Part shown: in pieces, positions 10,301-20,080 of the stretch
How the letters are laid out: each line of letters starts with the position of its first letter
Position numbering within the stretch: the first letter of the stretch is position 1
Source of the DNA: Virgibacillus sp. MSJ-26
Lineage (GTDB): Bacteria; Bacillota; Bacilli; Bacillales; Amphibacillaceae
Assembly: GCF_018918075.1 (NCBI RefSeq)
Contig: NZ_JAHLPW010000002.1
Coordinates: forward strand, 124,001 to 188,000
Reading direction: 5' to 3'
DNA length: 64,000 bases
Translations under genes and position numbers: made by a program
The notes under the pieces: model-generated
Databases searched by the model: none
Told to the model about the DNA's origin: nothing
The model's input: the letters and a program-made list of their open reading frames with translations, nothing else

Positions 10301-12305
10301 ATCAGTAGAGGCTCTTTTGAATTATTCACTTGTTACTGAAACAGGAGTTGACGACGTTGATCTCCCTTCCAGTCGACCTCTTGTTTTAGAGAATGGTAAC
10401 GTTTTAGGAACTGAATTCCCAGTAGAATGGGACGCCCAAGATGCTGCGGACTATAAAGAACCAGGGCAGGTAACGATTAATGGAACTTCAACAGTATTTG
10501 GTGAAACTATACCTGTCACTGCGTCTGTTCGCGTTAGTGATGCAGAGCGGACTTTAGGTGACAATATAGCTGGAAATAACTTGACATTAACACAAGATAT
10601 ACCTGAAGAATTGCAATCCGACAACCTAGAAGCCATTGTTGATGGTGATACAGGATTTGATACTGTTGAAAGCGGGCCGAATCCTTCTATTTGGACAAAC
10701 TATAATATGGCCCAAACAGGAAACAATAAAGCAGAAATAGTTTTCACCTATGCGACGGCACAATTTTTAGGTTCAGCTGACTTGTATTTCTATCAGGATG
10801 ATTGGGCTGCACGCTTACCTGAAGATGTTGAACTCTATTGGTCCAATGAAGGGACAGAGGATGCGAACTGGACAAAAATAGATAACATCGAAGAAACTCG
10901 TGAGGAGACTTCTGAGGGTACGCCAAATACTACTAAAGTAAATTATCGTTTCGATGGTGTTCCAGCTGTTGCATTTAAAATTGTTTTAACAAGTGATCCT
11001 GGAACGAACGATGCCGGTAAGAATTTAGCAGTAGGACTGACAGAAGTAGAATTACGTGAAGAGCATAGTTCACTAGAAGAATACAGTGAAGCAACGCTTG
11101 ATAATATTCTGCTCAACGGTAATAGTGTTCCATCTTCAGAACTTGAAGATAAAGTAATTAACACTGAATATCAAAAAGCAGATGTTGAAGTAGAAAGTGA
11201 TAAAAACGTTGCCGCTACTGTACTAGAACCATCTGAAAATGTGATTCGTATTATAACAGAATCGGAAGATCACGAGTCTAGAGAAACTTATAGGATTAAT
11301 CTTGATCAACCTGCACCTGAAGAAGATTTACCGGCAAATGATGGATCTCGGGATTATCCATACGGAAAAACTACCGCAACCGCAGGAGATTATCATAAAG
11401 ATCACGAAACAGAAGGTGACCCTAACTTTGCTGTAGATAATGATCCATCAACCATATTCCATACGCCATGGGGTGGAACGGATAAATCAAACTTCTGGAT
11501 TACCTTGGAAATGGAAGAAGCAACAGAAATTGATGCGCTCCGTTATTTATCACGCGGTGGTAGCAGTAACGGTATTGTAGAAGAATATAAAGTGGAAACT
11601 TCTTTAGATAATGAAACGTGGGAAGAAGTATCAGTTGGTAATTGGCCAAATGAAACAGATACATGGTCCATGGCAGAATTTGATGAACCAAGAGAGGCTA
11701 AATTCATACGATTAACCGCTTTATCAACTTATGGTGAAGGAAGTCAAGCAGACCAATTTATGACAGCAGGAGAAATCAGACTTCGTAAAGCGCCTGTTGA
11801 AAAAGAACCACTAGAAAATGCAAAGGTCGAACTTGATCAGGATGTGTTTACGTATGATGGAGAGGAAAAGACACCTCAACCTACTGTAACTTTAGATTCT
11901 AAAGAACTTGAAGAAGGAATAGATTATCGCGTAACGTATGAAGATAATGTTGAAGTTGGTGAAGCTAAAGTCATAATTGAGGGTATTGTCAAATACGAAG
12001 GTACCTTAGAAGAATCATTTATCATTCAAGATAACGCAATATCGAATATCTCTGATTTACAAACGTTGTATAATCAACATGTTGAAGCAGGAAACATTAC
12101 AAACGATGAAGCTATTCATGCTTTTAAAATGCATTTCCAAGCGTTGGCGCAGTTTGAGAAAAGTGGCAACAACGAAAAAGTAGTGAAACATCTCAATGGA
12201 TTCAAAGATCTACTTGATTATTATAAAGCAGAAGAGCATGTTTCTGATGAAGCCTATGAAACTCTCACAGATGGTGCGGATACGTTGATTGACAAATTAG
12301 AGTAA
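7386..12305 (+). CDS. Secreted multidomain glycoside hydrolase family 2 (beta-galactosidase-like)
   Basis: 1639 residues. The signal peptide ends near VIAEE. The GH2 sugar-binding, immunoglobulin-like and TIM-barrel domains occupy about residues 45-640. The acid/base glutamate is in SWSIGNEVMEG (E466) and the likely nucleophile in YGAETASS (E552). A DUF4982-like domain (about 660-770), invasin/Ig-like domains, a bacterial Ig-like segment near 905-980, one or two discoidin-like carbohydrate-binding regions (about 1060-1230 and 1320-1470) and a short Ig-like repeat follow. The last 80 residues are the FIMAH-like module (KVVKHLNGFKDLLDYY). The enzyme probably removes terminal beta-linked galactose or related sugars from host or matrix glycans outside the cell; exact specificity cannot be read. 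ATG with AGGAGAAGG upstream. Confidence 0.85.
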   Translation: MPRKIKVIGVMLIMTFLVSALTNQNNVIAEEEDYSFSTPETFIHKTDVSDDKRRQLFNDNWKFSYGEKSNAELNNYDDSNWDNVQLPHDYSLDLPYSQAGEAESGYKLGGVGWYRKSFTLDEVDENKRVVAEFGGVYMNASVYINGHKLGDHPNGYTPFAYDLTDHLNNDGENVIAVRVNHKFPSSRWYSGSGIYRDVHLTITDDVHVDHYGVQVLTPNLEEQTGEDVDVEVNANIKNQSSDDVKAVVKQSIREKGSEDIIVSGKSDLLEIDANDSESSNVSLTINDPTLWTLSNPHLYEIVTEVIEDDKVIDEYVTDYGFRTFEFDSDTGFSLNGEAVKLQGVSMHSDQGPLGAEAHHRSMERQVEILSDMGVNAIRVTHNPAADELIEIANREGILIIDEAFDTWIANKNGNVHDYASWFEKSVGDNPLLGAEEDMTWAEFDIKTMVRRGINAPSIISWSIGNEVMEGNSGPYDEYPDISDQLATWVEEVDQTRPATNGDNKLTANWDEAIKIGEKLTEHGGTVGFNYANGNLLDQYHENHPDWKIYGAETASSINSRGVYKPSNYDRHLTSYDESVVGWGHLSADSWHTTITRDFVAGEFVWTGFDYLGEPTPWNNVGSGATGAWPSPKSSYFGIVDTAGLPKDRFYFYQSQWNDEVDTLHVLPAWKEDMVEIDDEGNVRVDVYSDAQSVELFFKDTNGEEKSLGKKTFTEYTTDVGYSYQIYEGEDKKEEDFRNLYLTWDVPYEDGTVYAKAYDENDKVITDTEGRDSVTTFDETSDLKLEADRESIVADGRDLSYITIEAIDENGNTVEDAADLIHADVSGDGELMALDNGDQVDHEPYDSGKRNLFNGKLVAVVKSTNDAGSMTLNIEADGIKDQSITIETTPDPEKPDEQYVEGYTMPKNYYVKLGYQPELVSEVELLFSDGTEETHDITWDIEDNMFDEPGTVSLVGHVENFDLRVYTNVTVIESVEALLNYSLVTETGVDDVDLPSSRPLVLENGNVLGTEFPVEWDAQDAADYKEPGQVTINGTSTVFGETIPVTASVRVSDAERTLGDNIAGNNLTLTQDIPEELQSDNLEAIVDGDTGFDTVESGPNPSIWTNYNMAQTGNNKAEIVFTYATAQFLGSADLYFYQDDWAARLPEDVELYWSNEGTEDANWTKIDNIEETREETSEGTPNTTKVNYRFDGVPAVAFKIVLTSDPGTNDAGKNLAVGLTEVELREEHSSLEEYSEATLDNILLNGNSVPSSELEDKVINTEYQKADVEVESDKNVAATVLEPSENVIRIITESEDHESRETYRINLDQPAPEEDLPANDGSRDYPYGKTTATAGDYHKDHETEGDPNFAVDNDPSTIFHTPWGGTDKSNFWITLEMEEATEIDALRYLSRGGSSNGIVEEYKVETSLDNETWEEVSVGNWPNETDTWSMAEFDEPREAKFIRLTALSTYGEGSQADQFMTAGEIRLRKAPVEKEPLENAKVELDQDVFTYDGEEKTPQPTVTLDSKELEEGIDYRVTYEDNVEVGEAKVIIEGIVKYEGTLEESFIIQDNAISNISDLQTLYNQHVEAGNITNDEAIHAFKMHFQALAQFEKSGNNEKVVKHLNGFKDLLDYYKAEEHVSDEAYETLTDGADTLIDKLE

Positions 12306-12325
12306 AACTGACAAGTACTAAATGA

Positions 12326-12381
12326 AATAGAATGGGTTCAGTTGTGAGTGACATAATCTCGACACTGTTACCCATTCTATT
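12326..12381 (+). terminator. Terminator after the GH2 gene
   Basis: Perfect 12-bp arms AATAGAATGGGT (12326-12337) and ACCCATTCTATT (12370-12381), followed by TTAAAA, 20 nt after the GH2 stop. The loop is long (32 nt). Confidence 0.6.
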
Positions 12382-12483
12382 TTAAAAGGCTAACCAATTC
12401 AATCACCTAATTTTAAGGAAGTAGAAGTTTTTTATGATACGATCACAGAAAAAGTTGATGACATAGACTCCTTGGACTGCGCG

Positions 12484-12620
12484 TGAATGCTCGTCCCAAA
12501 ATATTTGTGGGAGCTGAGGCTTCAGCCGCCCACGGAAAGCGAAATATTTTTCCGAAGCGAATAACGCTTACTTAAAAGGTTCGTCATTAATAACCGATAC
12601 TTAATTTTGTTCCAACTTCT
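12484..12620 (-). repeat. Dispersed bcr-like intergenic repeat (reverse copy)
   Basis: Read on the minus strand it contains CGCTTTCCGTGGGCGGCTGA and GCTCCCACAAATATTT, matching the core of the element at 34655-34888 (CGCTTTCCGCGGGCGGCTAA). It ends with a GAAGTTGGAAC-like terminus. It resembles the mobile intergenic repeats known in Bacillus and Oceanobacillus. It occupies most of the gap before the sialidase gene. Confidence 0.55.
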
Positions 12621-12656
12621 TTTCAAGTCAGCGATCAGGAGGTAGATGTATAAAAA

Positions 12657-15299
12657 ATGAAGAAATATTTTGTAATTCCAATTGTATTTATAATGCTATT
12701 GCTAAGTTTTACAAGCTACTCATTTGCTTCTACTAGTAAAATGAATGATTTAATACTCCATGAAGAGAATAAACTCATAGAAAGAGATAATTTTACAAAT
12801 TTAAATGATAAGGTCGATGAGCTTAAGGAGCTTGATGAAGGGACCATTATTATCAGATTCCGCTATCATGATCCAGGGGATGTCATGACATTGTTTTCGC
12901 TATCTAATAGCGACCTTTCGAATGGTCACTTTCAAGTGTATGTAACTCCAAATGCTGTTGGAAGTGAAAATCGGTATGAGAAGCCAGGAGAACCGCCTAG
13001 TAACATCCACCTTAAAACAGATGTAGATGTAAAGGAACATGAAGTCCATACTTTTGCAATGGTTGTAGACATAGATGAAGGGTATAAATACTATTTAAAT
13101 GGCAATCTGGTTTTACATGATACAACAACAGAACGTAAATTTATGAGTAATGTGTATGCTCCAAATAGTGCACAATTAGGTCGAACGGAAAGATCGGGAA
13201 ATAATAACAATTATCACTTTAATGGAGCAATTGATTTTGCTGAAGTCTATAGTAAACCACTTTCAGATCAAGAATTAATAGATATTACTGAAGTAACTGA
13301 TGGGGATGAAATACTAAATCCGTTGCCAGATGACGCCATGATTACTGAGCCATTATCAGTTTTTCATCCAGGTTTGTATGATTCGAACGCCTACCGAATT
13401 CCTGCATTGTACAATACAATGGATGGAACGTTAATAGCAGGTATAGATAAGCGAATAAGTCACGCAGGAGATGCACCAGCCGATATAGATATTATGGTGA
13501 GAAGAAGTTTGGATCAGGGAGATACTTGGGAAGACGACGGTATTATGATTAATGAATATCCTGGTAATGCAGCAAATATAGACCAGTTACTAGTGCAAGA
13601 TAACGATACAAAAAGAATATACACTCTTGTACTTGCGTTTCCTGAAGGAGAAGGATTCCCGACTGCGGATCAGGGGACTGGCTTTGTGACAATCGATGGC
13701 AATGATTATTTAGCGCTTTATAATAGTGCAGGTGATGAATACACTGTAAGAGACAATGGTGTAGTTTTTGATGAAAAAAATGAAGAAACTGATTATACAG
13801 TGGATAAGAAAAGAAATTTATATTTAAATAGTGACAAAATAAGCAACGTTCTCTTAGAGGAGTCCCCCCTTAAAGTAGCTGGAACTTCCTTTCTAGAATT
13901 GTGGCATAGTGATGATGAAGGACAAACATGGGAAGGTCCTACAGATATGAATCCGGGACTAAAAGAAGAATGGATGGCATTCCTTGGAGCTGGACCGGGT
14001 AACGGTATTCAGTTAACAGAAGGAGAAAACGCAGGAAGATTAGTATTTCCTGTTTATTTTACAAATGAAAATAGGCAACAAGCGAGTGCAGTAATCTATA
14101 GTGATGATCATGGGGAGACATGGCACCGAGGAGAGTCTCCTAACCATGGACGAATTGTTGATGGTGACGTGCTAGATGAAAGAACTTTCGTAGGTAATGA
14201 AATCACGGAATCACAGGTTTTAGAAATGCCAGATGGTCAACTAAAATTATTTATGAGAAATTACTCCGGTTATGCTCAGATTGCTACGAGTTTTGATGGG
14301 GGTGAAACATGGGATTCTGAAGTTGTTACAGAACATGATCTGGTTGCTCCTTATTCTCAGATGACGGCAATCAGATATGACGGTCAGATTGATGGACAAG
14401 AAGCAGTTATCTTTGCAAGTGCAGGGGATTCAACGCAAAGAGTGAACGGGACTGTACGAGCTGGTTTAATTAATGAAGATGGAACATATGATAATGGCCG
14501 AACAAAATATACATTTGATTGGAAGTACTCTCAATTAGTTAAGCCAGGTGAATATGGATACTCGAATCTCACTAACTTAAATGACGGTAACATCGGTCTA
14601 CTCTATGAAAATGGATCACATATAGATTTCACTAAATTTAATCCGGAGTACCTGAAATGGGACCGAGAGGGAGAGTTACCTTTACCTTTTATGGATTCCA
14701 TTACAGTTGAATCTGAAGATGTCCCCCATTATGCTGGAGAGAATATTCAAGTGAAGGTTGAATTTGATGATTTTGTGATGCTGAGTGGAGATAGAATATT
14801 AAATGCAAAAATAAATGAACAAGAATTTGCTTTGGAATTAACTCAAAAAAATCAAGAAGGAACAGCATTTATATTTGAAGGTAAGATTCCTGAACTTGAA
14901 TCGGGTCAATATGATCTAGCGGCAGAGTTTTCACCAAATTTAAACATATTGAATGTCTATGGTGAGGAGTTAGATACGTCATTAGATGAAAATAAATTAT
15001 TTACAACATTAATGGTTGAGAACGAATCTCCGGTTCAAAACGCATCAGAAATAAAGGAGATTATACAGCGTTTAGAGGATCAAGGGGAAATTGAAAATAG
15101 TGAAGTATCCCACGCTTTAAATATCCATTTGACTGCAGTAAATCATTTTGAAAAACAAACAAAAGATAAAAAAGTAGTTAAACATATGAACGGCTTTAAG
15201 CAACTGCTAGATCAATATAAAGAGAATGAATTTATATCTGAAGATGCATATCAAAGATTGATTGAGGAAGCAGATCATTTGATTGAAGTTTGGAGCTGA
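12657..15299 (+). CDS. Secreted exo-alpha-sialidase (GH33) with lectin-like N-terminus and FIMAH-like module
   Basis: 880 residues. The signal peptide ends near SYSFAS. An N-terminal concanavalin-like lectin domain (about 40-215) starts with the typical EGTIIIRFRYHD. The sialidase six-bladed propeller spans about 235-690. It opens with the YRIP motif (SNAYRIPALYNT) and has Asp boxes SLDQGDTW, SDDEGQTW, SDDHGETW and SFDGGETW. The C-terminal end carries the FIMAH-like module (LNIHLTAVNHFE, KVVKHMNGFKQLLDQY). It should release terminal sialic acid from glycoconjugates outside the cell, exposing galactose that the neighbouring GH2 could remove. AGGAGG lies about 14 nt before the ATG, a rather long spacer; no better in-frame start exists. 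No sialic acid catabolic genes are in the window. Confidence 0.88.
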   Translation: MKKYFVIPIVFIMLLLSFTSYSFASTSKMNDLILHEENKLIERDNFTNLNDKVDELKELDEGTIIIRFRYHDPGDVMTLFSLSNSDLSNGHFQVYVTPNAVGSENRYEKPGEPPSNIHLKTDVDVKEHEVHTFAMVVDIDEGYKYYLNGNLVLHDTTTERKFMSNVYAPNSAQLGRTERSGNNNNYHFNGAIDFAEVYSKPLSDQELIDITEVTDGDEILNPLPDDAMITEPLSVFHPGLYDSNAYRIPALYNTMDGTLIAGIDKRISHAGDAPADIDIMVRRSLDQGDTWEDDGIMINEYPGNAANIDQLLVQDNDTKRIYTLVLAFPEGEGFPTADQGTGFVTIDGNDYLALYNSAGDEYTVRDNGVVFDEKNEETDYTVDKKRNLYLNSDKISNVLLEESPLKVAGTSFLELWHSDDEGQTWEGPTDMNPGLKEEWMAFLGAGPGNGIQLTEGENAGRLVFPVYFTNENRQQASAVIYSDDHGETWHRGESPNHGRIVDGDVLDERTFVGNEITESQVLEMPDGQLKLFMRNYSGYAQIATSFDGGETWDSEVVTEHDLVAPYSQMTAIRYDGQIDGQEAVIFASAGDSTQRVNGTVRAGLINEDGTYDNGRTKYTFDWKYSQLVKPGEYGYSNLTNLNDGNIGLLYENGSHIDFTKFNPEYLKWDREGELPLPFMDSITVESEDVPHYAGENIQVKVEFDDFVMLSGDRILNAKINEQEFALELTQKNQEGTAFIFEGKIPELESGQYDLAAEFSPNLNILNVYGEELDTSLDENKLFTTLMVENESPVQNASEIKEIIQRLEDQGEIENSEVSHALNIHLTAVNHFEKQTKDKKVVKHMNGFKQLLDQYKENEFISEDAYQRLIEEADHLIEVWS

Positions 15300-15513
15300 C
15301 TTTTTATACAAGACTTAAAATCTGGCTATATGTTAGAACAAATTATAACTAAAATGTTTGAGTGGTTAAGTAAATTGATATAAAAATTGGTTTTGGTGGA
15401 TTATGCAATGATTAATTGGTGAATGGAATGAGGTATACTCAAAGGATATTATGATTGAATAGAATTGGATTAAGTTAGAAAGAATTTTCCTATATTGATA
15501 AACTAAAAATAAG

Positions 15514-15567
15514 GAGGTTGGGACATAAGTATTTTTGTTAATATAAAAGTGAACCAACCTCTTTTTT
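15514..15567 (+). repeat. Short GAGGTTGGGACA...CCAACCTC element, probable terminator
   Basis: GAGGTTGGGACATAA at the left end pairs with CCAACCTC at the right, followed by six T residues. It is a compact member of the same element family as 6328-6443 and could stop transcription some 260 nt after the sialidase. The stretch 15300-15513 shows no gene. Confidence 0.55.
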
Positions 15568-15636
15568 ACGTTAGAAAAAACGGTGTTATTTCATCAATTT
15601 AACAATAAACATAAAAAACTTAACAATATCCTTATT

Positions 15637-15652
15637 GTGAAAGCGCTTTAAA
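15637..15652 (+). promoter_or_regulatory. CcpA cre-like site upstream of the subtilase
   Basis: TGAAAGCGCTTTAA, a near-palindromic cre core, inside a roughly 100-bp segment (15605-15706) that is a second copy of the leader at 6590-6700. The rest of the 15700-16030 gap contains no recognisable gene; only ORFs under 30 codons occur. Confidence 0.45.
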
Positions 15653-16052
15653 AACGTTAGTTTAAATGTAAATCATATATAAATTTGTAAAGTTAGGAGT
15701 GATGAAATTAGAAAATGGTGAAAATAAGAACCAATTCCAAGGGGATTCCTGCATACGTAAGACGTTATAACCGGAACTTTAAATATATTCAACTTTAGTA
15801 ATTATAAACTACCCTTTTCAATTCAATTTAATAGATATACAGATTGACTAAACTTCGAAGATAATTAGGCAATAATAGGGTGGTGATTACCATTTAATTC
15901 CATTCAGTAATTCTAATTGACTAGGCCTTAGTGCACTAGACCATTCCTGTGATATTATGTACTATTTAGATATGACAGAATATTAAGTAAGAAGTTTAGT
16001 AAGGAGGTGCCAAAGTAATAGAATCACAGACAAAAGAATAGGGAGGAAGTCT

Positions 16053-19000
16053 ATGTTCAAAAGGATTTCTATATTTCTACTAGCACTATTATTAATCGTA
16101 GGTAACTTTACATATGTGAGTGCAAATACTGGACCTACCGTAAAGACGTTACCTGAAACCCTTGAAAAAAAGGGCGAGACTGACAAGCTGAAACAGACTG
16201 AAGATCCGGATAAAGAAGTCAGGGTCGTTGTCGAATTAAGTGATCTGTCTCCGATAGAAAAGGCGACTCAAAAGGGAGTTACCTTTAATAGTTTAAAAGA
16301 AACAGAGAAACAGCAGCTTGAAAAGCAAGCAAAGGCTAAACAGAAAACCGTGAAGTCTAAAATAAAATCTAGTAATGTCAAGATGAATTACTTACAAGAG
16401 TTCACGACTGTTGTTAACGGATTCAGTGCCGAGATGAAACAAGGCGACCTTGAGCTTGTTAAAAAGCTACCAGGAGTTAGGTCGGTTCATATCGTTAATG
16501 AGTACAAGCAGCCCGAAGTTCAACCAGAAATGAAATATAGTAAGGAATTGGTTGAGGCTCAAAAAACCTGGCGTGACTATGGTTACAAGGGTGAAGGGTT
16601 AACAGTAGGTGTCATTGATACGGGAATTGATCCTGATCACCAAGACATGGTTCTTTCTGAAGATACTGAAACCGCTCACTCAGAAGACTCTGTTAATCAA
16701 ACGATTGATGAACATGATTTGCCGGGTAAATTTTACACGGATAAAGTTCCTTATGGTTTCAACTACATGGATGAAAATGATGAAATCCGCGACATTGCAA
16801 AAGGTGCTTCAATGCACGGGATGCATGTGGCCGGAACAGTTGGAGCGAATGGGGACGAAGATAACGGCGGTATTATGGGGATTGCCCCGGAAGCGCAGTT
16901 ATTTGCATTAAAAGTGTTTGGTAATGATCCAGAAATGGGTTCTACTTATGGAGACATTTATATTAAAGCGATTGATGATTCGATCAAGTTAGGGGTTGAC
17001 GCGCTTAATATGAGTCTTGGTTCTCCTGCTGGGTTTGTGAGTGACGAATCACCTGAACAGCAAGCGGTAAGCCGCGCGGTAGATAACGGTATTTTGATGT
17101 CTATCTCAGGTGGTAATTCAGCGCTTTTCGCAGATGGATTTTATTATCCATTAACATCCAATCCTGACTATGGTGTCAGTGGATCACCGGGTGTCTCGTA
17201 TGAGTCATTACAAGTTGCTTCTTTTGAAAACTCTAATATGGAAGTAGAAGCGGTTGATTACTCAATTGATGGTGAATCGGGTATCGCACCATTTTTATCA
17301 GCTGGAAATGAACATCCATCAGATTTTAATCAAACAGAATTTGAAGTGGTTGAAGCAGGACTTGGTGCACCAGAAGATTTTGAAGGAAAAGATGTTGAGG
17401 GCAAATATGCACTCGTTCAGCGCGGTGAGCTTGAATTTGGTCAGAAAGCTCTCAACGCACAGGCAGCCGGAGCGTTAGGTGTTTTCATCTATAACAACGA
17501 AGATGGTATCATCAACATGGCGACAGAGGATGATCTTGAAATTCCGCAATTATTCATGTTGAAAAGTGATGGAGACAGGTTGGCAGAAGCTTTGAAAGAT
17601 GGACAAGAAGTTACGATTGAGTTTACCGGTGAAACGACGTATATCGATAATCCTGATGCAGGCGAGATGAGCGACTTCTCGTCTTGGGGTCTAACGCCGA
17701 ACCTTGATTTTAAGCCAGAAATTACAGCACCTGGCGGACAAATTCTATCAACTTTAGAAAATGATGAATACGGACTAATGAGTGGAACGTCAATGGCTGC
17801 ACCGCATGTAGCCGGAGGAGCTGCTCTTGTTCTAGAATATGTTGATAAAGAATTCGGTCTTGAAAATGCAGATCGCGTGCTTCAAGCGAAAAACATTATG
17901 ATGAATAGTGGAAAGCTTGTTGAATTTGAAGAAGGATTTGTTTCACCACGCAGGCAAGGTGCGGGATTGATGCAATTGCATAAAGCATTATCAACACCTG
18001 TTATCGTGACTGAAAAAGAAACAAATGAAGCAAAAGTTGCTTTGAAGGAAGTAACGGAAAATGAAGTCACGTTTGAACTGATTGCTGAAAACTACACGGA
18101 TGAAGCAGTCACTTATGAAGTGAACGCCAATGCACAGACAGATCAACCTGTTCAAAACGGTGATGATGAAATCGTTGCACCGAATTTATTTGGATCTATG
18201 GAACTTGACGGAATTGCATCAGTAAACGGCGAAGAAATTGAAACAGTTGAAATTCCTGCAAGTAGTAAGGAAACAATAACTGTTACGCTTGATTTAAATG
18301 AGGTAGATGGTGAGTTGTCAGAACTTTTCTCTAATGGTTATTGGTTAGAAGGTTTTGTAACTTTAACAGATCCACAAGATGTCAATCCAGAGTTGCATGT
18401 TCCATATGTCGGCTTTAAAGGTGAGTGGGACAGTGCTCCAATTTTTGATACGCCAGAATGGGATGAAGACACGTTTTACGGCATGACTGGCGCAGTGACG
18501 TCACTCGGAGATGATGATTTTGGATTCCTTGGTGAAGATATAAAAACAGGAGAAATCAATCCTGAAAACATCGCTTTTTCACCAAATGATAACGGGGTTC
18601 AAGATGATGTCATGATGATTTTATCCTTCCTGAGAAATGCAAAGGAAGCGAACTTTAACGTCTTGGATGAAAATAAAGAAAAAGTACGCACCATTACAAC
18701 CGAATCTAATGTAAGAAAGAGTTATTTTGATGGTGGCGCTGCGCCAATGTATTCTCTATCATCTTCTAGACTTTGGGATGGAAAGATTGATGGAGAGGTG
18801 GCACCAGAAGGACAGTACTATCTACAAGCGGAAGCTGTAATCGACTGGGATACAGCTGAATGGCAGTCGATTGAAATTCCAGTTGTCCTAGATACAACGG
18901 CTCCAGAACTTGAAGCCGACTTTGATGAAGATGCACAAAAAGTTACAGTTGACGCAGAAGATAATGAAGATGGTAGTGGTCTTGCTTACTGGGACGTGCT

Positions 19001-20000
19001 AATTGATGGGGAGTCTGTTCTTGATGAGCCATATGGTGAGGACGATACAGAACATCAACTTGTTAAAAAGTTGAAGGAAGATGAAATCCTGTCAGTTGTT
19101 GCGGTTGACTATGCTGGAAATGAGGCTTCAGTCGACGTTAATGAAATGGAAGATACGACTGCACCTGATCTACACTTACTAACACCTGAATTCTTAGGCG
19201 TTGAATCAAGTAAGGAAGTTGAGTTTTCCGGTTACGTTACAGATAAATCTGGTGTTAAGGAAGTAACGATTGATGGCGAAAAAGCAGACCTCGTCTACAA
19301 TGAAGCCGAAGATCAATATGAATTCAGCTACACATTGACTCATGAGGAAGACGGGTTTTATTTCCACCATATTAAAGCGGTTGATAATGCCGGAAATGAA
19401 ACTGAAATTGGTCGTCGTTATTTCGTAGACTCAGAAAAAGCATCCATTGAAGTGGAAGCGGCTGAGAAAACGAATGAAGACCAGCTTAACGCTCAAGTGA
19501 AAGTCCAAGATAACTTTGACGACATTAAATTGTATGTCAATGGGGACGAAGTGTATAAACATGAACAGACTGAGCCATACGGCATGCACGAGTTTGATAA
19601 GACCATTGACGTTGATCTTGATCTTGAACTTGGTACAAATGAATTTGAATTCAAAGTTGTTGACTTGGGTGGTCATGAAACAATAGAAACATTAACAGTT
19701 GAAAGGGATTCCAGTATTGCCGTTATGAAAGATGTCGTTGAAAGACTTCATCAAGACGGAGACATTAATGATCCAGCCATGGTGCGCATGCTTGATATGC
19801 AACTCACGGCCATTGGACATTACGAAAATACAGGGGACACTGATAAAGCTGTTAAACATATGAACAATTTAAAAGAGCTCATTGACACAATGCATCAATT
19901 GAAAAAAATAACAGAATCAGGAGCCGAGTTGCTTCATGAACATGCGGATTATTTGATTGAAAAGTGGCAATCATCGGGTGAAGATGAAGAAGCGGCTTAA
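16053..20000 (+). CDS. Secreted S8 subtilisin-like protease, lactocepin type, with FIMAH-like module
   Basis: 1315 residues. A signal peptide ending near YVSANT is followed by an I9-type propeptide (about 50-150). The S8 catalytic domain has D189 in VIDTGIDPDH, H255 in HGMHVAGT and S580 in GTSMAAPHVAGG, with a PA domain inserted before the serine (about 395-530). Fn3-like and Ig-like domains follow, as in cell-envelope proteases of the C5a-peptidase/lactocepin group. The module at the C-terminus (MLDMQLTAIGHYE, AVKHMNNLKELID) belongs to a sub-type shared with the GHL10 enzyme at 22019; a short acidic tail ends the protein. It digests extracellular protein. It lies directly before the matrix operon and could process matrix or surface proteins, which is inference. 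ATG preceded by GGGAGGAAG. Confidence 0.9.
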   Translation: MFKRISIFLLALLLIVGNFTYVSANTGPTVKTLPETLEKKGETDKLKQTEDPDKEVRVVVELSDLSPIEKATQKGVTFNSLKETEKQQLEKQAKAKQKTVKSKIKSSNVKMNYLQEFTTVVNGFSAEMKQGDLELVKKLPGVRSVHIVNEYKQPEVQPEMKYSKELVEAQKTWRDYGYKGEGLTVGVIDTGIDPDHQDMVLSEDTETAHSEDSVNQTIDEHDLPGKFYTDKVPYGFNYMDENDEIRDIAKGASMHGMHVAGTVGANGDEDNGGIMGIAPEAQLFALKVFGNDPEMGSTYGDIYIKAIDDSIKLGVDALNMSLGSPAGFVSDESPEQQAVSRAVDNGILMSISGGNSALFADGFYYPLTSNPDYGVSGSPGVSYESLQVASFENSNMEVEAVDYSIDGESGIAPFLSAGNEHPSDFNQTEFEVVEAGLGAPEDFEGKDVEGKYALVQRGELEFGQKALNAQAAGALGVFIYNNEDGIINMATEDDLEIPQLFMLKSDGDRLAEALKDGQEVTIEFTGETTYIDNPDAGEMSDFSSWGLTPNLDFKPEITAPGGQILSTLENDEYGLMSGTSMAAPHVAGGAALVLEYVDKEFGLENADRVLQAKNIMMNSGKLVEFEEGFVSPRRQGAGLMQLHKALSTPVIVTEKETNEAKVALKEVTENEVTFELIAENYTDEAVTYEVNANAQTDQPVQNGDDEIVAPNLFGSMELDGIASVNGEEIETVEIPASSKETITVTLDLNEVDGELSELFSNGYWLEGFVTLTDPQDVNPELHVPYVGFKGEWDSAPIFDTPEWDEDTFYGMTGAVTSLGDDDFGFLGEDIKTGEINPENIAFSPNDNGVQDDVMMILSFLRNAKEANFNVLDENKEKVRTITTESNVRKSYFDGGAAPMYSLSSSRLWDGKIDGEVAPEGQYYLQAEAVIDWDTAEWQSIEIPVVLDTTAPELEADFDEDAQKVTVDAEDNEDGSGLAYWDVLIDGESVLDEPYGEDDTEHQLVKKLKEDEILSVVAVDYAGNEASVDVNEMEDTTAPDLHLLTPEFLGVESSKEVEFSGYVTDKSGVKEVTIDGEKADLVYNEAEDQYEFSYTLTHEEDGFYFHHIKAVDNAGNETEIGRRYFVDSEKASIEVEAAEKTNEDQLNAQVKVQDNFDDIKLYVNGDEVYKHEQTEPYGMHEFDKTIDVDLDLELGTNEFEFKVVDLGGHETIETLTVERDSSIAVMKDVVERLHQDGDINDPAMVRMLDMQLTAIGHYENTGDTDKAVKHMNNLKELIDTMHQLKKITESGAELLHEHADYLIEKWQSSGEDEEAA

Positions 20001-20080
20001 TAGATATTAAACAGATCAAATCAGTCTCTGTGATAAGCAGGGACTGGGGATTCTAAAGGTATACCAGGGAGGAGAAAAAA

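Noticed and set aside
15718..15801. 27-codon ATG ORF in the gap before the subtilase
   Set aside because: No convincing ribosome site at usable spacing, and the frame is not kept in the duplicated leader at 6.7 kb.
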